Shown: one piece after another, positions 48,438 to 60,487 of the stretch
Layout of the letters: the number at the start of each line of letters is the position of its first letter
Position numbering within the stretch: the stretch's first letter is position 1
Origin: Rhodobacter sp.
GTDB lineage: Bacteria; Pseudomonadota; Alphaproteobacteria; Rhodobacterales; Rhodobacteraceae
Assembly: GCA_020251025.1 (NCBI GenBank)
Contig: JADCDI010000060.1
Coordinates: forward strand, 1-60,551
Reading direction: 5' to 3'
Length of the DNA: 60,551 bases
The notes under the pieces: model-generated
What the model was told of the DNA's origin: nothing
The model's database searches: none
What the model saw: only the letters and a program-made list of their open reading frames with translations
Translations under genes and position numbers: made by a program

Positions 48438-48500
48438 TTGACAGTGCGGCGGGCGATGCCTAAGTACGCCGCGTTGGCACTCGCCTTTGCTGAGTGCCAA
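48438..48500 (+). promoter_or_regulatory. groESL promoter with CIRCE operator (HrcA site)
   Basis: TTGACA (48438-48443) and, 17 bases on, TAAGTA (48461-48466) form a promoter. The CIRCE element TTGGCACTC-N9-GAGTGCCAA at 48474-48500 is a perfect 9 bp inverted repeat, so HrcA repression of groESL is expected. hrcA itself is not in the window. CIRCE lies just after the likely transcription start. Confidence 0.93.
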
Positions 48501-48535
48501 CAGAAATTCAACCTGAACCGCAGGAGTGTTCTCAG

Positions 48536-48823
48536 ATGGCATTCAAACCGCTGCATGACCGCGTGCTTGTCCGCCGCGTCAAAAGTGACGAAAAGACCAA
48601 GGGCGGCCTGATCATTCCCGACACTGCCAAGGAAAAGCCTGCCGAGGGCGAGATCGTGTCCGTCGGTGCCGGCGCGCGCAAGGATTCGGGCGAGCTGATC
48701 GCACCGTCGGTAAAGGCCGGCGACAAGATCCTGTTCGGCAAGTGGTCGGGCACCGAAGTGACGCTGGATGGCGAAGAGCTTCTGATCATGAAGGAAAGCG
48801 ACATTCTCGGCATAATCGCCTGA
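48536..48823 (+). CDS. groES: Co-chaperonin GroES
   Basis: A protein of 95 residues. [33 protein letters not shown] includes the mobile loop; [12 protein letters not shown] and [13 protein letters not shown] are family standard. Start ATG 48536 with AGGAG upstream. Forms the heptameric lid of GroEL. A hairpin at 48839-48858 separates it from groEL. Confidence 0.98.
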   Translation: MAFKPLHDRVLVRRVKSDEKTKGGLIIPDTAKEKPAEGEIVSVGAGARKDSGELIAPSVKAGDKILFGKWSGTEVTLDGEELLIMKESDILGIIA

Positions 48824-48838
48824 GAACGCCGCATGCCC

Positions 48839-50539
<1,701 letters not shown>

Positions 50540-50570
50540 TCATCCGTCCCCGCCTGGGACTGTTACGGGA

Positions 50571-50604
50571 AGGGGCCCTGCGCAAGCGGGGCCCCTCTTT
50601 TCTT
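50571..50604 (+). terminator. Rho-independent terminator of groESL
   Basis: AGGGGCCC (50571-50578) pairs with GGGCCCCT (50589-50596) around a 10-base loop, followed by CTTTTCTT. Thirty-one bases after the groEL stop. Confidence 0.88.
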
Positions 50605-50947
50605 GCCGCGATCCTTGCGGTGAACATCCGTCCGGTGGCCCCCAAGGGCAGACCGGGGCATGCGCCCGGCTCTGCCGGACATGATCGCCTTTGTTGCGGC
50701 CAATCCGGTTCCGAACCGGTCGGGCCTGGCCGGGGGTATCGTGCTGCGGCGAAGTCCGCCGGGGCGCTGTTCCGGCGATCTGTGGCGATTTCCCTTGTAA
50801 CGCGGGACATCCGGCCCTATGTCCCGCTTGCTGTATTCTTTCTGTCGATCTTCTGTTTCCTCGCGGCTTCAGTTCTCGATCTTGATTGACTGAGCCAAGC
50901 CATCGCATTTCGCGGATGGCACCACGACAAGAACAGGAGACATCACG
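50605..50947 (+). other. Long region upstream of the cold-shock gene
   Basis: About 340 bases without a recognised gene. The last 150 bases (about 50790-50947) are less GC-rich and T-rich, as expected for a promoter and the long leader typical of cold-shock mRNAs. Short frames near 50800-50889 give a hydrophobic tail, but no support for coding was found. Confidence 0.4.
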
Positions 50948-51154
50948 ATGGCCAATGGCACCGTGAAATGGTTCAACGCCACCAAAGGCTTCGGCTTTAT
51001 CGCCCCGGCGGGCGGCAACCGCGACGTGTTCGTGCATGTGTCGGCGCTGGAACGCGCGGGCATCCGCCAGCTGAACGATGGTCAGGCAGTGACCTTTGAT
51101 ATCGAAACCGGTCGCGACGGCCGCGAATCGGCCATGAACCTGGCGCTGGCCTGA
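50948..51154 (+). CDS. Cold-shock protein (CspA family)
   Basis: A protein of 68 residues, a single CSD beta-barrel. GTVKWFNATKGFGFIAPAGGNRDVFVHVSAL contains both RNA-binding motifs (KGFGFI and VFVHVSAL). Ribosome site CAGGAGA lies upstream. It binds single-stranded RNA or DNA. Followed by a hairpin terminator shared with the opposing GNAT gene. Confidence 0.96.
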   Translation: MANGTVKWFNATKGFGFIAPAGGNRDVFVHVSALERAGIRQLNDGQAVTFDIETGRDGRESAMNLALA

Positions 51155-51178
51155 TCTTCAGGACAGACGGGTTCCGGG

Positions 51179-51211
51179 CGGGGGTGGCGCAGGCCGCCCC
51201 CGTTTGCATTT
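51179..51211. terminator. Terminator between csp and the GNAT gene
   Basis: CGGGGGTGGC and GCCGCCCCCG form a 10 bp stem (one G-T pair) around GCAG at 51179-51202, followed on the plus strand by TTTGCATTT. It closes the csp transcript and sits at the end of the converging GNAT gene. Confidence 0.82.
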
Positions 51212-51705
51212 CAGAGCCGCCGTTCCATGCGGTGGCGGATATGCACGCGCTGCCCCATCTGCGCGGGCGGCAATGTCAGCACCGGGACGAAGCCCTCGCG
51301 TTCCCAGAAGGCGCGGGCCCTGGGGTTGGCTTCCAGCACGGCGACGAACAGGCACAGGGCAAGGCGCGCGCGGGCCACATCGGCCATATGATCGACAAAA
51401 AGGTGGCCCAGTCCATAGCCGCGCCGGTCTGCCGCGATCAGCAGAAGGCCGATAAAGGCATCCTGCGGTTCGGGAAAGCCAAAGGCCAGGTCCGCAATGG
51501 CATCCAGCCTGCCGCCGCTGAACAGACCCGTTTTCAGGGTATCTGCGGGGCTGGCGGCAAAGGGTGCAGGCGCAAAGAAGTCGGCCACAAGGGCATCGGA
51601 CGGACCCTCGCCTGTTTCCAGATCAAGGTAATCAGCGGCACGGTCAAACAGGTGCCGCACGGCGGCGGCATCGGCAACAGGATCAAGTTCGCGGATCAGG
51701 GTCAT
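51211..51705 (-). CDS. GNAT-family N-acetyltransferase
   Basis: A protein of 164 residues. IGLLLIAADRRGYGLGHLFVDHM near 95 has the acetyl-CoA loop pattern R-x-x-G-x-G, and FVAVLEANPRARAFWEREGFVPV near 125 is the C-terminal GNAT signature. Substrate unknown. The start overlaps the GreA-like stop (ATGA), giving a three-gene coupled unit with the Nudix gene. Confidence 0.88.
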   Translation of the reverse strand: MTLIRELDPVADAAAVRHLFDRAADYLDLETGEGPSDALVADFFAPAPFAASPADTLKTGLFSGGRLDAIADLAFGFPEPQDAFIGLLLIAADRRGYGLGHLFVDHMADVARARLALCLFVAVLEANPRARAFWEREGFVPVLTLPPAQMGQRVHIRHRMERRL

Positions 51706-52202
51706 GGCGCGTCCCCATAGCGGATGGCGGTGATTTCCAGCTCCTGCTTTCCCGAGGGGCGAGTCCAAGGCACGCGCTCGCCCACCGCAGCGCCCAGAAG
51801 GGCGCGCGCCAGCGGCGATTGCGGGGCGATGCGGCCCTGTGCTGCGTCCGCTTCGTCCTCGCCGGTGATCTCGAAGACATGGGTGTGACCGGCGGCATCG
51901 GTCACGGTGACGCGGGCACCAAAGGCAACCTCATCCTGCGGCTGGCGCGCGGGATCGACCGGGATCGCGCTGCGCAGGCGCGCCTCAAGATAGCGGATGT
52001 CCCGTTCGGCCGCCGCTTCGGGCATCCGGTCCAGCCGGTCGGCGCGGGCACGCAGACGGGCGAGTCCGGCCTGCGTTTCGGCAAGGCGGGTCTGCAGTGC
52101 CGCCAGACCGCGCGGGGTGACGTAATTGGGATGCGGCGAAACCGGCAGGTCGGGCAGCGGGGTGTTGTCCGGCCCGTCTTCCCTGACAAAGGCGCGGCTC
52201 AT
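51702..52202 (-). CDS. GreA/GreB-family transcript elongation factor-like protein
   Basis: A protein of 166 residues. YVTPRGLAALQTRLAE and the long helical segment RLRARADRLDRMPEAAAERDIRYLEARLRSA form the coiled-coil arm; FGARVTVTDAAGHTHVFEITGEDEADAAQGRIAPQSPLARALLGAAVGE is the C-terminal GreA/B domain. GreA-type proteins rescue backtracked RNA polymerase. It is more divergent than the main greA, so it may be a paralogue. It overlaps both neighbours. Confidence 0.88.
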   Translation of the reverse strand: MSRAFVREDGPDNTPLPDLPVSPHPNYVTPRGLAALQTRLAETQAGLARLRARADRLDRMPEAAAERDIRYLEARLRSAIPVDPARQPQDEVAFGARVTVTDAAGHTHVFEITGEDEADAAQGRIAPQSPLARALLGAAVGERVPWTRPSGKQELEITAIRYGDAP

Positions 52203-52651
52203 CGCACGATCACCTCCAGCGGGTCATAGGCCAAGACACCATCCCATGCGGCGGCTGGCAGGCTGTCGGGCTTGAAGCGGATGCGGCCCAGGTCCAGATC
52301 GGCACGGGAAAAAAGGCGCCGCCGGGTAACCACCCGTTCGGGGTCGCGCCAACCGTCTGAAAGGCTGCCCGACGCGATGGTGCAGCGAAAGAACAGGTCC
52401 ACCTGATGAAAGCCGCTGTCGGGATCGTGGAATTCGTTGATCAGGCAGGGCGCGCCGACGGTTACGGTCAGGCCGGTTTCCTCGTGCACCTCGCGGATCA
52501 GGTTTTCGTGCAGCGACCGGCCTGACCGGACCCCGCCGCCCGGCGCGCACCACAGATCTGACCGCCCGCCCGGATAGGCGTTCACCAGCAACAGCCGGTC
52601 TTGGTGCAGGATCAGGGCGCGGGCGGCGACGCGCGGCGGGCGATTGTCCAT
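52199..52651 (-). CDS. Nudix hydrolase
   Basis: About 150 residues. The Nudix box GGGVRSGRSLHENLIREVHEETGL near 42 is complete (G-x5-E-x7-REVxEExGU pattern, with Ser in the first Glu position region). WCAPGG precedes it. Hydrolyses a nucleoside diphosphate derivative of unknown identity. ATG 52651 is preferred; a longer form to 52717 would overlap the divergent lipase gene. First gene of the coupled Nudix-GreA/B-GNAT unit. Confidence 0.87.
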   Translation of the reverse strand: MDNRPPRVAARALILHQDRLLLVNAYPGGRSDLWCAPGGGVRSGRSLHENLIREVHEETGLTVTVGAPCLINEFHDPDSGFHQVDLFFRCTIASGSLSDGWRDPERVVTRRRLFSRADLDLGRIRFKPDSLPAAAWDGVLAYDPLEVIVR

Positions 52652-52715
52652 GCCCGGTAAGCTGGCCCCGGAACGGCCGTTTGTCCATGCCCTGCAGATC
52701 GGATAGAATGCCGCC

Positions 52716-53459
52716 ATGCGGTGGCTGTTCCCTTGGCTGGTCCTGATGCTGTCTCTTGGGGGTGCGGGTTCTACCCGTGCTGAATGCGTGGTGCTGCTGC
52801 ATGGCCTGGCGCGGAGCGAAGCCTCGCTTCTGGCGATGGATGCGGCACTTTCGGCGCGGGGCTATCGCGTGATCAATGTGAAATACCCGTCAACCAGGTT
52901 GCCGGTGCGCGATCTGGCGGAAAGCTATGTCAGCCCTGCGGTGACCGCCTGCGGGACCGACCGCATCAGTTTCGTGACGCATTCCATGGGCGGGATTCTG
53001 GCCCGCATCTGGCTGGCGCAGCACCGCCCCGACAATATGGGCCGGGTTGTCATGCTGGCACCGCCGAATCAGGGGTCCGAACTTGTCGACGCGCTGGGGG
53101 CAATCGCGGCTTTCGAATGGGTGAACGGGCCGGCGGCGCTGGAACTGGGAACCGGGCCGGGTTCGGTTCCGGTCAAGCTGCCGCTGCCGGATTTCGAACT
53201 GGGGGTGATTGCGGGCGACCGGTCGCTGAACCCGATCTACTCTTCGGTCATTCCGGGGGCCGATGACGGCAAGGTGTCGGTGGCCAGCACAAGGGTGGCG
53301 GGGATGACCGACCACATCGTGCTGCCGGTGACGCATACCTTCATGATGCTGAACCCGGTGGTCATCGCACAGACGATCCGTTTCCTTGAAACCGGTGCCT
53401 TTACCCCAGACATGACGCTGACGGACGCGGTCCGGCTGCTGAGGGTCACCGCGCCTTGA
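52716..53459 (+). CDS. Secreted alpha/beta hydrolase, lipase-like
   Basis: A protein of 247 residues. Signal peptide [19 protein letters not shown]..., oxyanion segment [14 protein letters not shown] near 25, nucleophile elbow [11 protein letters not shown] near 88, and H in VTHTFMMLN near 206 with D in [10 protein letters not shown] near 187. This order resembles triacylglycerol lipases of the EstA/PGAP1-like group. Periplasmic or outer-membrane role likely. The TGA stop forms the first bases of a dispersed repeat. Confidence 0.85.
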   Translation: MRWLFPWLVLMLSLGGAGSTRAECVVLLHGLARSEASLLAMDAALSARGYRVINVKYPSTRLPVRDLAESYVSPAVTACGTDRISFVTHSMGGILARIWLAQHRPDNMGRVVMLAPPNQGSELVDALGAIAAFEWVNGPAALELGTGPGSVPVKLPLPDFELGVIAGDRSLNPIYSSVIPGADDGKVSVASTRVAGMTDHIVLPVTHTFMMLNPVVIAQTIRFLETGAFTPDMTLTDAVRLLRVTAP

Positions 53460-53646
53460 CCGGCGGCTGAAGACCTGCCTGCCGCAGGGGCGGCCTGACC
53501 GCAGCGCGGGGCAACATTTGCGCCTGTGCGCGCTGTGCCCCCGCCGGGCCGGGCGCGGGCCTGCCGGTGGCGCGGGCAGCAACGGGTCTTTGCAGGTCGG
53601 TTGCGCAGGGGCGGGGGAAACGCGCTGCCTTTCCCGATCCCGCCCA
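53458..53646 (+). repeat. Dispersed repeat copy after the lipase gene
   Basis: Begins within the lipase stop codon with TGACCGGCGGCTGAAG, closely matched at 56320-56334 after the DUF1150 gene. The tail 53589-53646 (tgcaggtcgg ... gggggaaacgcgctgc) matches the inverted copy at 60488-60551. It lies between the converging lipase and purK genes. Confidence 0.65.
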
Positions 53647-53654
53647 GATCGGCG

Positions 53655-54725
53655 TCACCGCGGGACGATGCGGTTGACATGGCCCATCTTGCGGCCCGGG
53701 CGGGCCCCGGCCTTGCCGTAAAGATGCAGGGCCGCATTGCGTTCGCGGGCGATCTGGGGAATGCGGCTGATGTCATCACCGATAAGGTTTTCCATCGTCA
53801 CATCGCTGTGCCGCCCGCCGTCGCCCAGCGGCCAGCCGGTGATGGCGCGGATGTGCTGTTCGAACTGATCCACCGCGCAGCCGTTCTGCGTCCAGTGACC
53901 CGAGTTGTGGACGCGCGGCGCAATCTCGTTCACGATCAGCCCTTCGGGCGTGACGAACAGCTCAACCCCCAGCACGCCGACATAGTCCAGGGCATTCACG
54001 ATGCGGGCCGCCGCCAGGATGGCATCACTGCGCTGACCCGGGGTCAGGCGCGCAGGCACGGTGGTGGAATGCAGGATGCCGTCGCGGTGCACGTTCTCAC
54101 CCGGGTCATAGCAGGCGACGGAACCGTCCATGGCGCGGGCGGCAATCACCGAAACCTCATGGGTAAAGGGAATGAAGCCTTCCAGTACGGCAGCCGCGCC
54201 CTGCATCGCGGCAAGGGCAGCGGCGCCGTCGGCGGCGGATCTGATCCGGGCCTGGCCCTTGCCATCATATCCCAGCCGCGTCGTCTTCAGGATCGAAGGG
54301 CAGCCGATGCGGGCCAAGGCCGCCGCCAGATCCTCTGCGCCGGTCACGGGGGCATAGGGTGCCGTGGTCAGGCCGATCCCGTTGAGAAAGGCCTTTTCGG
54401 TCATCCTGTCCTGGCTGACCGCCAGGGCGCGGCGGTTGGGGCGGATGGGCCGGTGGCATTCCAGCAGATCAAGGGCAGCGGTCGGCACATTCTCGAATTC
54501 ATAGGTGACGACATCGACGGCACCGGCAAAGGCCGCAAGGGCCGCCGCATCGCCATAATCGGCAGTGGTCACGGCATGGGCGACATCGGCGGCGGGCGGG
54601 GCGGTGCCCGGTTCGTAGACATGGGTGCGATACCCAAGACGGGCGGCCGCGACCGACAGCATCCGGCCCAGTTGCCCGCCGCCCAGGATGCCGATCACCG
54701 CACCGGGGGGCAGCGGCTCAGTCAT
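53655..54725 (-). CDS. purK: N5-carboxyaminoimidazole ribonucleotide synthase
   Basis: A protein of 356 residues of the ATP-grasp fold. [21 protein letters not shown] is the N-terminal signature, [13 protein letters not shown] near 145 is the ATP-binding loop, and [19 protein letters not shown] near 265 is the family's metal/substrate loop. Makes N5-CAIR from AIR, bicarbonate and ATP in purine synthesis. Overlaps the purE end by 8 bp. Confidence 0.97.
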   Translation of the reverse strand: MTEPLPPGAVIGILGGGQLGRMLSVAAARLGYRTHVYEPGTAPPAADVAHAVTTADYGDAAALAAFAGAVDVVTYEFENVPTAALDLLECHRPIRPNRRALAVSQDRMTEKAFLNGIGLTTAPYAPVTGAEDLAAALARIGCPSILKTTRLGYDGKGQARIRSAADGAAALAAMQGAAAVLEGFIPFTHEVSVIAARAMDGSVACYDPGENVHRDGILHSTTVPARLTPGQRSDAILAAARIVNALDYVGVLGVELFVTPEGLIVNEIAPRVHNSGHWTQNGCAVDQFEQHIRAITGWPLGDGGRHSDVTMENLIGDDISRIPQIARERNAALHLYGKAGARPGRKMGHVNRIVPR

Positions 54726-55203
54726 TCTGCGGTTCCTGCGGGATCGACGCCGAAAGACTGTCGCGCCAGTCTTCAAGGCGCCGGGCAAGGTCGGGGTCGG
54801 ACAGGGCAAGAATTGACGCAGCCATCAGGCCTGCATTCGCCGCGCCGGTGCCGCCGATGGCCATGGTTGCCACGGGATAGCCTTTGGGCATCTGCACGAT
54901 GGAATAAAGGCTGTCCACGCCGGACAAGGCACGGGTCAGAACCGGAACCCCGATGACGGGAAGCCGGGTCTTCGATGCCATCATGCCGGGCAGATGTGCG
55001 GCACCGCCCGCACCCGCGATGATCACCTGCAGGCCGCGTCCCGCAGCCGAGGTGCCATAGGACCATAGCCGGTCAGGCGTGCGATGCGCCGAAATGATCT
55101 TTGCTTCCCACAGGACGCCAAGATCATCCAGGATCTGCGCGGCTTCCTTCATGGTCGGCCAGTCGGACTGGCTGCCCATGACGATTCCCACCCGAACGCG
55201 CAT
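54718..55203 (-). CDS. purE: 5-(carboxyamino)imidazole ribonucleotide mutase
   Basis: A protein of about 161 residues. [20 protein letters not shown] near the start, [13 protein letters not shown] near 40 with the catalytic His, and [17 protein letters not shown] near 66 are class I PurE signatures. Converts N5-CAIR to CAIR right after PurK. ATG 55203 is preferred over an upstream TTG. Upstream gene of the purEK pair. Confidence 0.97.
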   Translation of the reverse strand: MRVRVGIVMGSQSDWPTMKEAAQILDDLGVLWEAKIISAHRTPDRLWSYGTSAAGRGLQVIIAGAGGAAHLPGMMASKTRLPVIGVPVLTRALSGVDSLYSIVQMPKGYPVATMAIGGTGAANAGLMAASILALSDPDLARRLEDWRDSLSASIPQEPQND

Positions 55204-55261
55204 CCGTGCCCCCGCCAAGCCAAGGTGCGCACTATAGCCGGGCGACCCGTGGGGGCAAGGA

Positions 55262-55480
55262 TCAGGCGATGATATCGGGTATCAGCTGATCCTCGATGCG
55301 CACGATCTGATCCTTCAGCGCCAGCTTCTGCCTTTTCAGGCGCTGCAATGTCAGCGCATCCGCCCGCCCGCCGCCGGCAAGCGCGTGGATTGCATCGTCA
55401 AGATCGCGGTGTTCCCGCCGGAGAACCTCCAGCCGGATGCGAAGCATTTCTTCGGATTTGAGTTCGGACGGCGCGTTCAT
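55262..55480 (-). CDS. YdcH-family DUF465 protein
   Basis: A small helical protein of 72 residues: [24 protein letters not shown] and [19 protein letters not shown] are the conserved halves of DUF465, a short helical hairpin. Function unknown. ATG 55480 chosen for the typical start; it lies 58 bp upstream of purE on the same strand. Confidence 0.88.
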   Translation of the reverse strand: MNAPSELKSEEMLRIRLEVLRREHRDLDDAIHALAGGGRADALTLQRLKRQKLALKDQIVRIEDQLIPDIIA

Positions 55481-55574
55481 CTGGCTATGGCCCAATCCCC
55501 GAGTCGGTCTTTGCCCGCCGCAGCATCATAGCGGTTTCCGGGCGGTGCGGGAAGAAATCTGGGCAGGTGAAAGG

Positions 55575-55605
55575 CCTTGTGCAAGGGGCGGGCCGATCCC
55601 ATATT
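55575..55605 (+). promoter_or_regulatory. Putative heat-shock (sigma-32/RpoH) promoter of hsp20
   Basis: CCTTGTGC (55575-55582) and CCCATATT (55598-55605) are separated by 15 bases, a close match to the CCCTTGAA ... CCCCATnT pattern of RpoH promoters. Sixty-four bases before the hsp20 ATG. Confidence 0.6.
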
Positions 55606-55612
55606 CCTGATC

Positions 55613-55669
55613 GCAAGCTGCCCGTTGCGGGGGCTTTGCTGGCTGTCGCTTGATCAAAGGACACAGGGA
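55613..55669 (+). promoter_or_regulatory. Possible RNA thermometer in the hsp20 leader
   Basis: Two imperfect hairpins can be drawn. 55613-55624 pairs with 55628-55639 (10 of 12 positions, including two G-U). Then CTGT (55643-55646) and CTT pair with AAG and ACAG (to 55666), covering part of the AAAGGA ribosome site at 55656-55661. This is the layout of ROSE-type thermometers found before small heat-shock genes in alphaproteobacteria. No folding calculation was done. Confidence 0.4.
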
Positions 55670-56098
55670 ATGACGAAACTGAGCTTCGGGGCGCATCCCC
55701 ATCTTCTGGGGTTCGAACAGCTGGAACGGCTGGTCGAGCGGACGTCGAAAACCGCATCCGAAAGCTACCCTCCGTTCAATATCGAAGCTGTGGCCGACAA
55801 CGCCTATCGGATCACACTGGCCGTGGCCGGGTTCCGCGAGGACGATCTTGCGATCACCGTCGAGGACCGCCACCTGGTGATCCGCGGTCGCCAATCGGAT
55901 GACGACGCAAGCCGCGTCTTCCTGCACCGGGGTATTGCCGCACGCGCCTTCCAGCGCAGCTTCGTGCTGGCCGATGGTGTCGAGGTGGCGGGCGCGACGA
56001 TGGAAAACGGTTTGTTGCATGTCGATCTGCGGCGATCTGCGCCGGAAACGGTCGTGCAGACCATCAGGATCGGATGCGGAACAGGAGAACGCCGATGA
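55670..56098 (+). CDS. Small heat-shock protein, Hsp20/IbpA family
   Basis: A protein of 142 residues with an alpha-crystallin domain (about 32-130). PPFNIEAVADNAYRITLAVAGFREDDLAITVEDRHLVIRGRQ is the IbpA-type core and GIAARAFQRSFVLADGVEVAGATMENGLLHVDL its second half. It holds unfolded proteins for refolding. Overlaps the DUF1150 gene by ATGA. The likely RpoH promoter lies upstream. Confidence 0.94.
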   Translation: MTKLSFGAHPHLLGFEQLERLVERTSKTASESYPPFNIEAVADNAYRITLAVAGFREDDLAITVEDRHLVIRGRQSDDDASRVFLHRGIAARAFQRSFVLADGVEVAGATMENGLLHVDLRRSAPETVVQTIRIGCGTGERR

Positions 56099-56322
56099 AC
56101 ACGAAATTCAACGCCTTACCCGATGAGGGCGACCGGATCGTCTACATTCTTCCCGTCGCGGTTGCGGACCTGCCGGACGATATCCGCGAGCAGGCCGAAG
56201 GCATAGAGACGCTGTATTCCGTCCATCTGCCCAATGGCGAACGGGTCGCCCTGGTGCGTGACCGCTGGATGGCCTTTGCGCTGGCGCGTCAGAACGATCT
56301 GGCTCCGGTCAACGCGCATTGA
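56095..56322 (+). CDS. DUF1150 family protein
   Basis: A protein of 75 residues: IVYILPVAVADLPDDIREQAEGIETLYSVHLPNGERVALVRDRWMAFALARQNDLAPV covers the whole DUF1150 domain, a family found beside Hsp20 in alphaproteobacteria. Function unknown. Its TGA stop is the first codon of a dispersed repeat copy. Confidence 0.9.
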   Translation: MNTKFNALPDEGDRIVYILPVAVADLPDDIREQAEGIETLYSVHLPNGERVALVRDRWMAFALARQNDLAPVNAH

Positions 56323-56730
56323 CCGGCTGCTGAAGGCGTGCCTGTCGCCCGGGCTGCCTGAGCGCAAGGCGGCAAACACCTCTGCCTGCGCGCGCCTTGC
56401 GCATCCCGGCAGGGGCCATCGCCCTAGGCCCGGCGCTGCGCCGGGTCGGGCGCTGGCCTTTCGTTGGTTCAAGACCTGCCGGTCTGCAGGGCAATTTCCC
56501 CCGCCCGCACTGACGACAGCACCCGCACCGCTTCAATTGCAGGGGCCATCGCCCCTGCCACAGTACCACGCCGGGCTCAGGACCGGCCGGGGGCCAAAGC
56601 CCCCGGCCAGCGCCCGCCCGCCCCTGGCGGGCGCTGACCCCTGCTCCTCCCGGACTTGCAGGTCTACAAGGCACTGTCCCAAGCGGGCGGGGGAAACGCG
56701 GGTCGCTTTTGCGGTTCCCGCCTGAAAGGG
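56321..56730 (+). repeat. Composite dispersed repeat between DUF1150 and the sulfate gene
   Basis: Head 56321-56412 matches the copy at 53458. Then 56441-56459 equals positions 21-39. 56541-56707 matches, inverted, 60282-60450. A perfect hairpin GGCCGGGGGC-CAAA-GCCCCCGGCC sits at 56585-56608. The sequence contains no convincing gene and fills most of the 570-base gap up to the sulfate activation gene; 56731-56893 shows nothing recognisable. Confidence 0.75.
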
Positions 56731-56893
56731 CAATTGGGCAGGTCTGCCCCTGCGGCGGAGCAAGATGCTGATCCGGGTACCAACCTGGGCGCAGGCGGGC
56801 AGATTTTCACGACGCGCAACACCGATCGCCGCCCTCGCCAAATGCAGGACCCGACGGGCACCGCCCGACTGCGGAGGCCGCAGGCTGTGCCCG

Positions 56894-58594
56894 TCAGGCG
56901 GTGATCAGACCCATCTGTTCCAGCTTCAGAATCACCTGATGCGCGCAATGATCCACCTCGACACTTTCGGTGTCCAGGCGCAGCTCGGGTGCGACGGGTG
57001 CCTCATAGGGGTCTGAGATTCCGGTGAATTCCTTGATCTTGCCTTCGCGGGCCAGCTTATAGAGCCCCTTGCGGTCGCGCCGTTCGCATTCTTCGATCGC
57101 GGTGGCGACGTGAACCTCGATGAAGGCGCCATACTGTTCGATCATCTCGCGCACGGCGCGGCGGGTGGCGGCATAGGGCGCGATGGGCGCGCAGATGGCG
57201 ATGCCGCCGTTCTTGGTGATCTCGGATGCGACATAGCCGATGCGCTTGATGTTGATGTCGCGGTGTTCCCTGGAAAAGCCAAGTTCTGACGACAGGTGTT
57301 TGCGCACGACATCGCCGTCCAGCAGCGTCACCGGGCGGCCGCCCATTTCCATCAGCTTGATCATCAGCGCATTGGCGATGGTGGATTTTCCCGATCCGGA
57401 CAGGCCGGTGAAGAACACGGTAAAGCCCTGCCGCGACCGCGCGGGCGAGGTGCGGCGCAGTTCCGTGACCACCTGGGGAAAACTGAACCAGTCAGGAATC
57501 TCCAGACCCTCGCGCAGACGGCGCCGCAGTTCGGTCCCCGAGATATCCAGCACAGTGGACCCTGCGGGAACTTCATCTGCGGGATAATACTGTGCCTTTT
57601 CCTGCACATAGACCATCTGCTTGAAATCGACCATCTCGATCCCGATTTCCGCCTGATGGGCCGCCACCAGCGCCTGCGCGTCATAGGGGCCGTAGAAATC
57701 CTGGCCCTGGCTGTTCTTGCCCGGACCGGCATGATCGCGACCGACGATGAAATGGGTCAGGCCGTGATTGCGCCGGATGATGGCATGCCACAGCGCTTCG
57801 CGCGGGCCGGCCATGCGCATGGCCAGGTTCAGCAGCGACAGGTGGGTGGTCGAGGCCGGGTATTGATCCAGCACCGCCTCATAGCAGCGCACGCGGGTGA
57901 AATGATCGACGTCGCCCGGCCTTGTCATGCCGACAACGGGGTGGATCAGCAGGTTCGCCTGCGCCTCGCGGGCGGCGCGGAACGTCAGTTCCTGATGCGC
58001 GCGGTGCAGGGGATTGCGTGTCTGGAACGCCACGACGCGCCGCCAGCCCAGCTTGCGGAAATAGGCGCGCAGTTCATTGGGCGTGTCGCGGCGCGCCTTG
58101 AAATCATAATGCACCGGCTGCTGGATGCCGGTCACGGGGCCACCCAGATAGACCGGGCCTGCGACATTGTGCAGATAATTCACCGCCGGATGGGCCGGAT
58201 CATCGGCCCCGAAGACCTTGAGGGCTTCGTTCGCCTTGTTCGGCACCCATTTGTCGGTAACCGACAGGATCGCCAGGATCACCCCTTCCTGGTCGCGCAG
58301 GGCAATGTCCTGGCCGGGTTCAACCCCGGCGGCGAATTTCCCGGACACGTCCAGCGTGATCGGGATGGGCCACAGGGTGCCGTCGCTTGTGCGCATGGTT
58401 TCCACGGTGCCGGCATAATCGGCCTCAGACTGAAAGCCCTTGAGCGGGTGGAAGCCGCCGTTCATCAGCAATTCCAGGTCGCACACCTGCCGCGCCGTCA
58501 GATCCCAGGACGGCAGGCTGCCCGCCGCGACCTTCAGCTTGGCGGCGGACTCGGACGAGACATAAAGTTCGGGGATGGGGGCATGGAGGGACAT
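56894..58594 (-). CDS. Bifunctional sulfate adenylyltransferase/adenylylsulfate kinase
   Basis: A protein of about 566 residues. N-terminal ATP sulfurylase (residues about 1-385): QTRNPLHRAHQEL near 195 is the HxxH active site and VGRDHAGPG near 290 is conserved. C-terminal APS kinase from about 390: P-loop FFTGLSGSGKST and DGDVVRKHLSSELGFSREHR. The single-chain fusion makes PAPS from sulfate and two ATP. ATG 58594 with AAAGG six bases upstream. No other sulfate-assimilation gene lies beside it. Confidence 0.95.
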   Translation of the reverse strand: MSLHAPIPELYVSSESAAKLKVAAGSLPSWDLTARQVCDLELLMNGGFHPLKGFQSEADYAGTVETMRTSDGTLWPIPITLDVSGKFAAGVEPGQDIALRDQEGVILAILSVTDKWVPNKANEALKVFGADDPAHPAVNYLHNVAGPVYLGGPVTGIQQPVHYDFKARRDTPNELRAYFRKLGWRRVVAFQTRNPLHRAHQELTFRAAREAQANLLIHPVVGMTRPGDVDHFTRVRCYEAVLDQYPASTTHLSLLNLAMRMAGPREALWHAIIRRNHGLTHFIVGRDHAGPGKNSQGQDFYGPYDAQALVAAHQAEIGIEMVDFKQMVYVQEKAQYYPADEVPAGSTVLDISGTELRRRLREGLEIPDWFSFPQVVTELRRTSPARSRQGFTVFFTGLSGSGKSTIANALMIKLMEMGGRPVTLLDGDVVRKHLSSELGFSREHRDINIKRIGYVASEITKNGGIAICAPIAPYAATRRAVREMIEQYGAFIEVHVATAIEECERRDRKGLYKLAREGKIKEFTGISDPYEAPVAPELRLDTESVEVDHCAHQVILKLEQMGLITA

Positions 58595-58838
58595 GGGCGG
58601 CCTTTGCACGGGAACGGGTGGCAGCGCGTCAGGCCGCCGGGATGGCGCGCATTAGCCTGCGGGGGCGCGGAACATCAAGCGGGCACGGCAGGGGGCGGCA
58701 AAATGAGGCGCAAATTTCAAAGCCGGTCTGCGGGCCGCGACAGCCGTCCCGAACGGCGGGGGCAGGCGGGCTGAAATTCCGTCATTCAACCAAAAGCGCG
58801 GAAACCTGTTTTGTGCATGACGCGAGGACTGGCGGTTT

Positions 58839-60281
<1,443 letters not shown>

Positions 60282-60450
60282 GCGACCCGCGTTTCCCCGC
60301 CCGCGCGGGACGGTGCCCTGTAGACCGGTCGGTCCAGGAAGGACAGAGGCCAGCGCCCGCCGGGGGCGGGGCGGGCGCTGGCCGGGGGCTTTGGCCCCCG
60401 GCCGGTCCTGATCCTTGCGTGGTACTGTGGCAGGTGCTATTGCTCCTGCC
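60282..60450 (-). repeat. Dispersed repeat copy, inverted
   Basis: Inverted relative to 56541-56707 over about 165 bases, including the perfect hairpin GGCCGGGGGC-TTTG-GCCCCCGGCC at 60380-60403 and the end hairpin GGCAGG...CCTGCC at 60429-60450. Confidence 0.8.
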
Positions 60451-60487
60451 AAAGAGACTGGACATCGCGCGATACATAGGAACGCCC

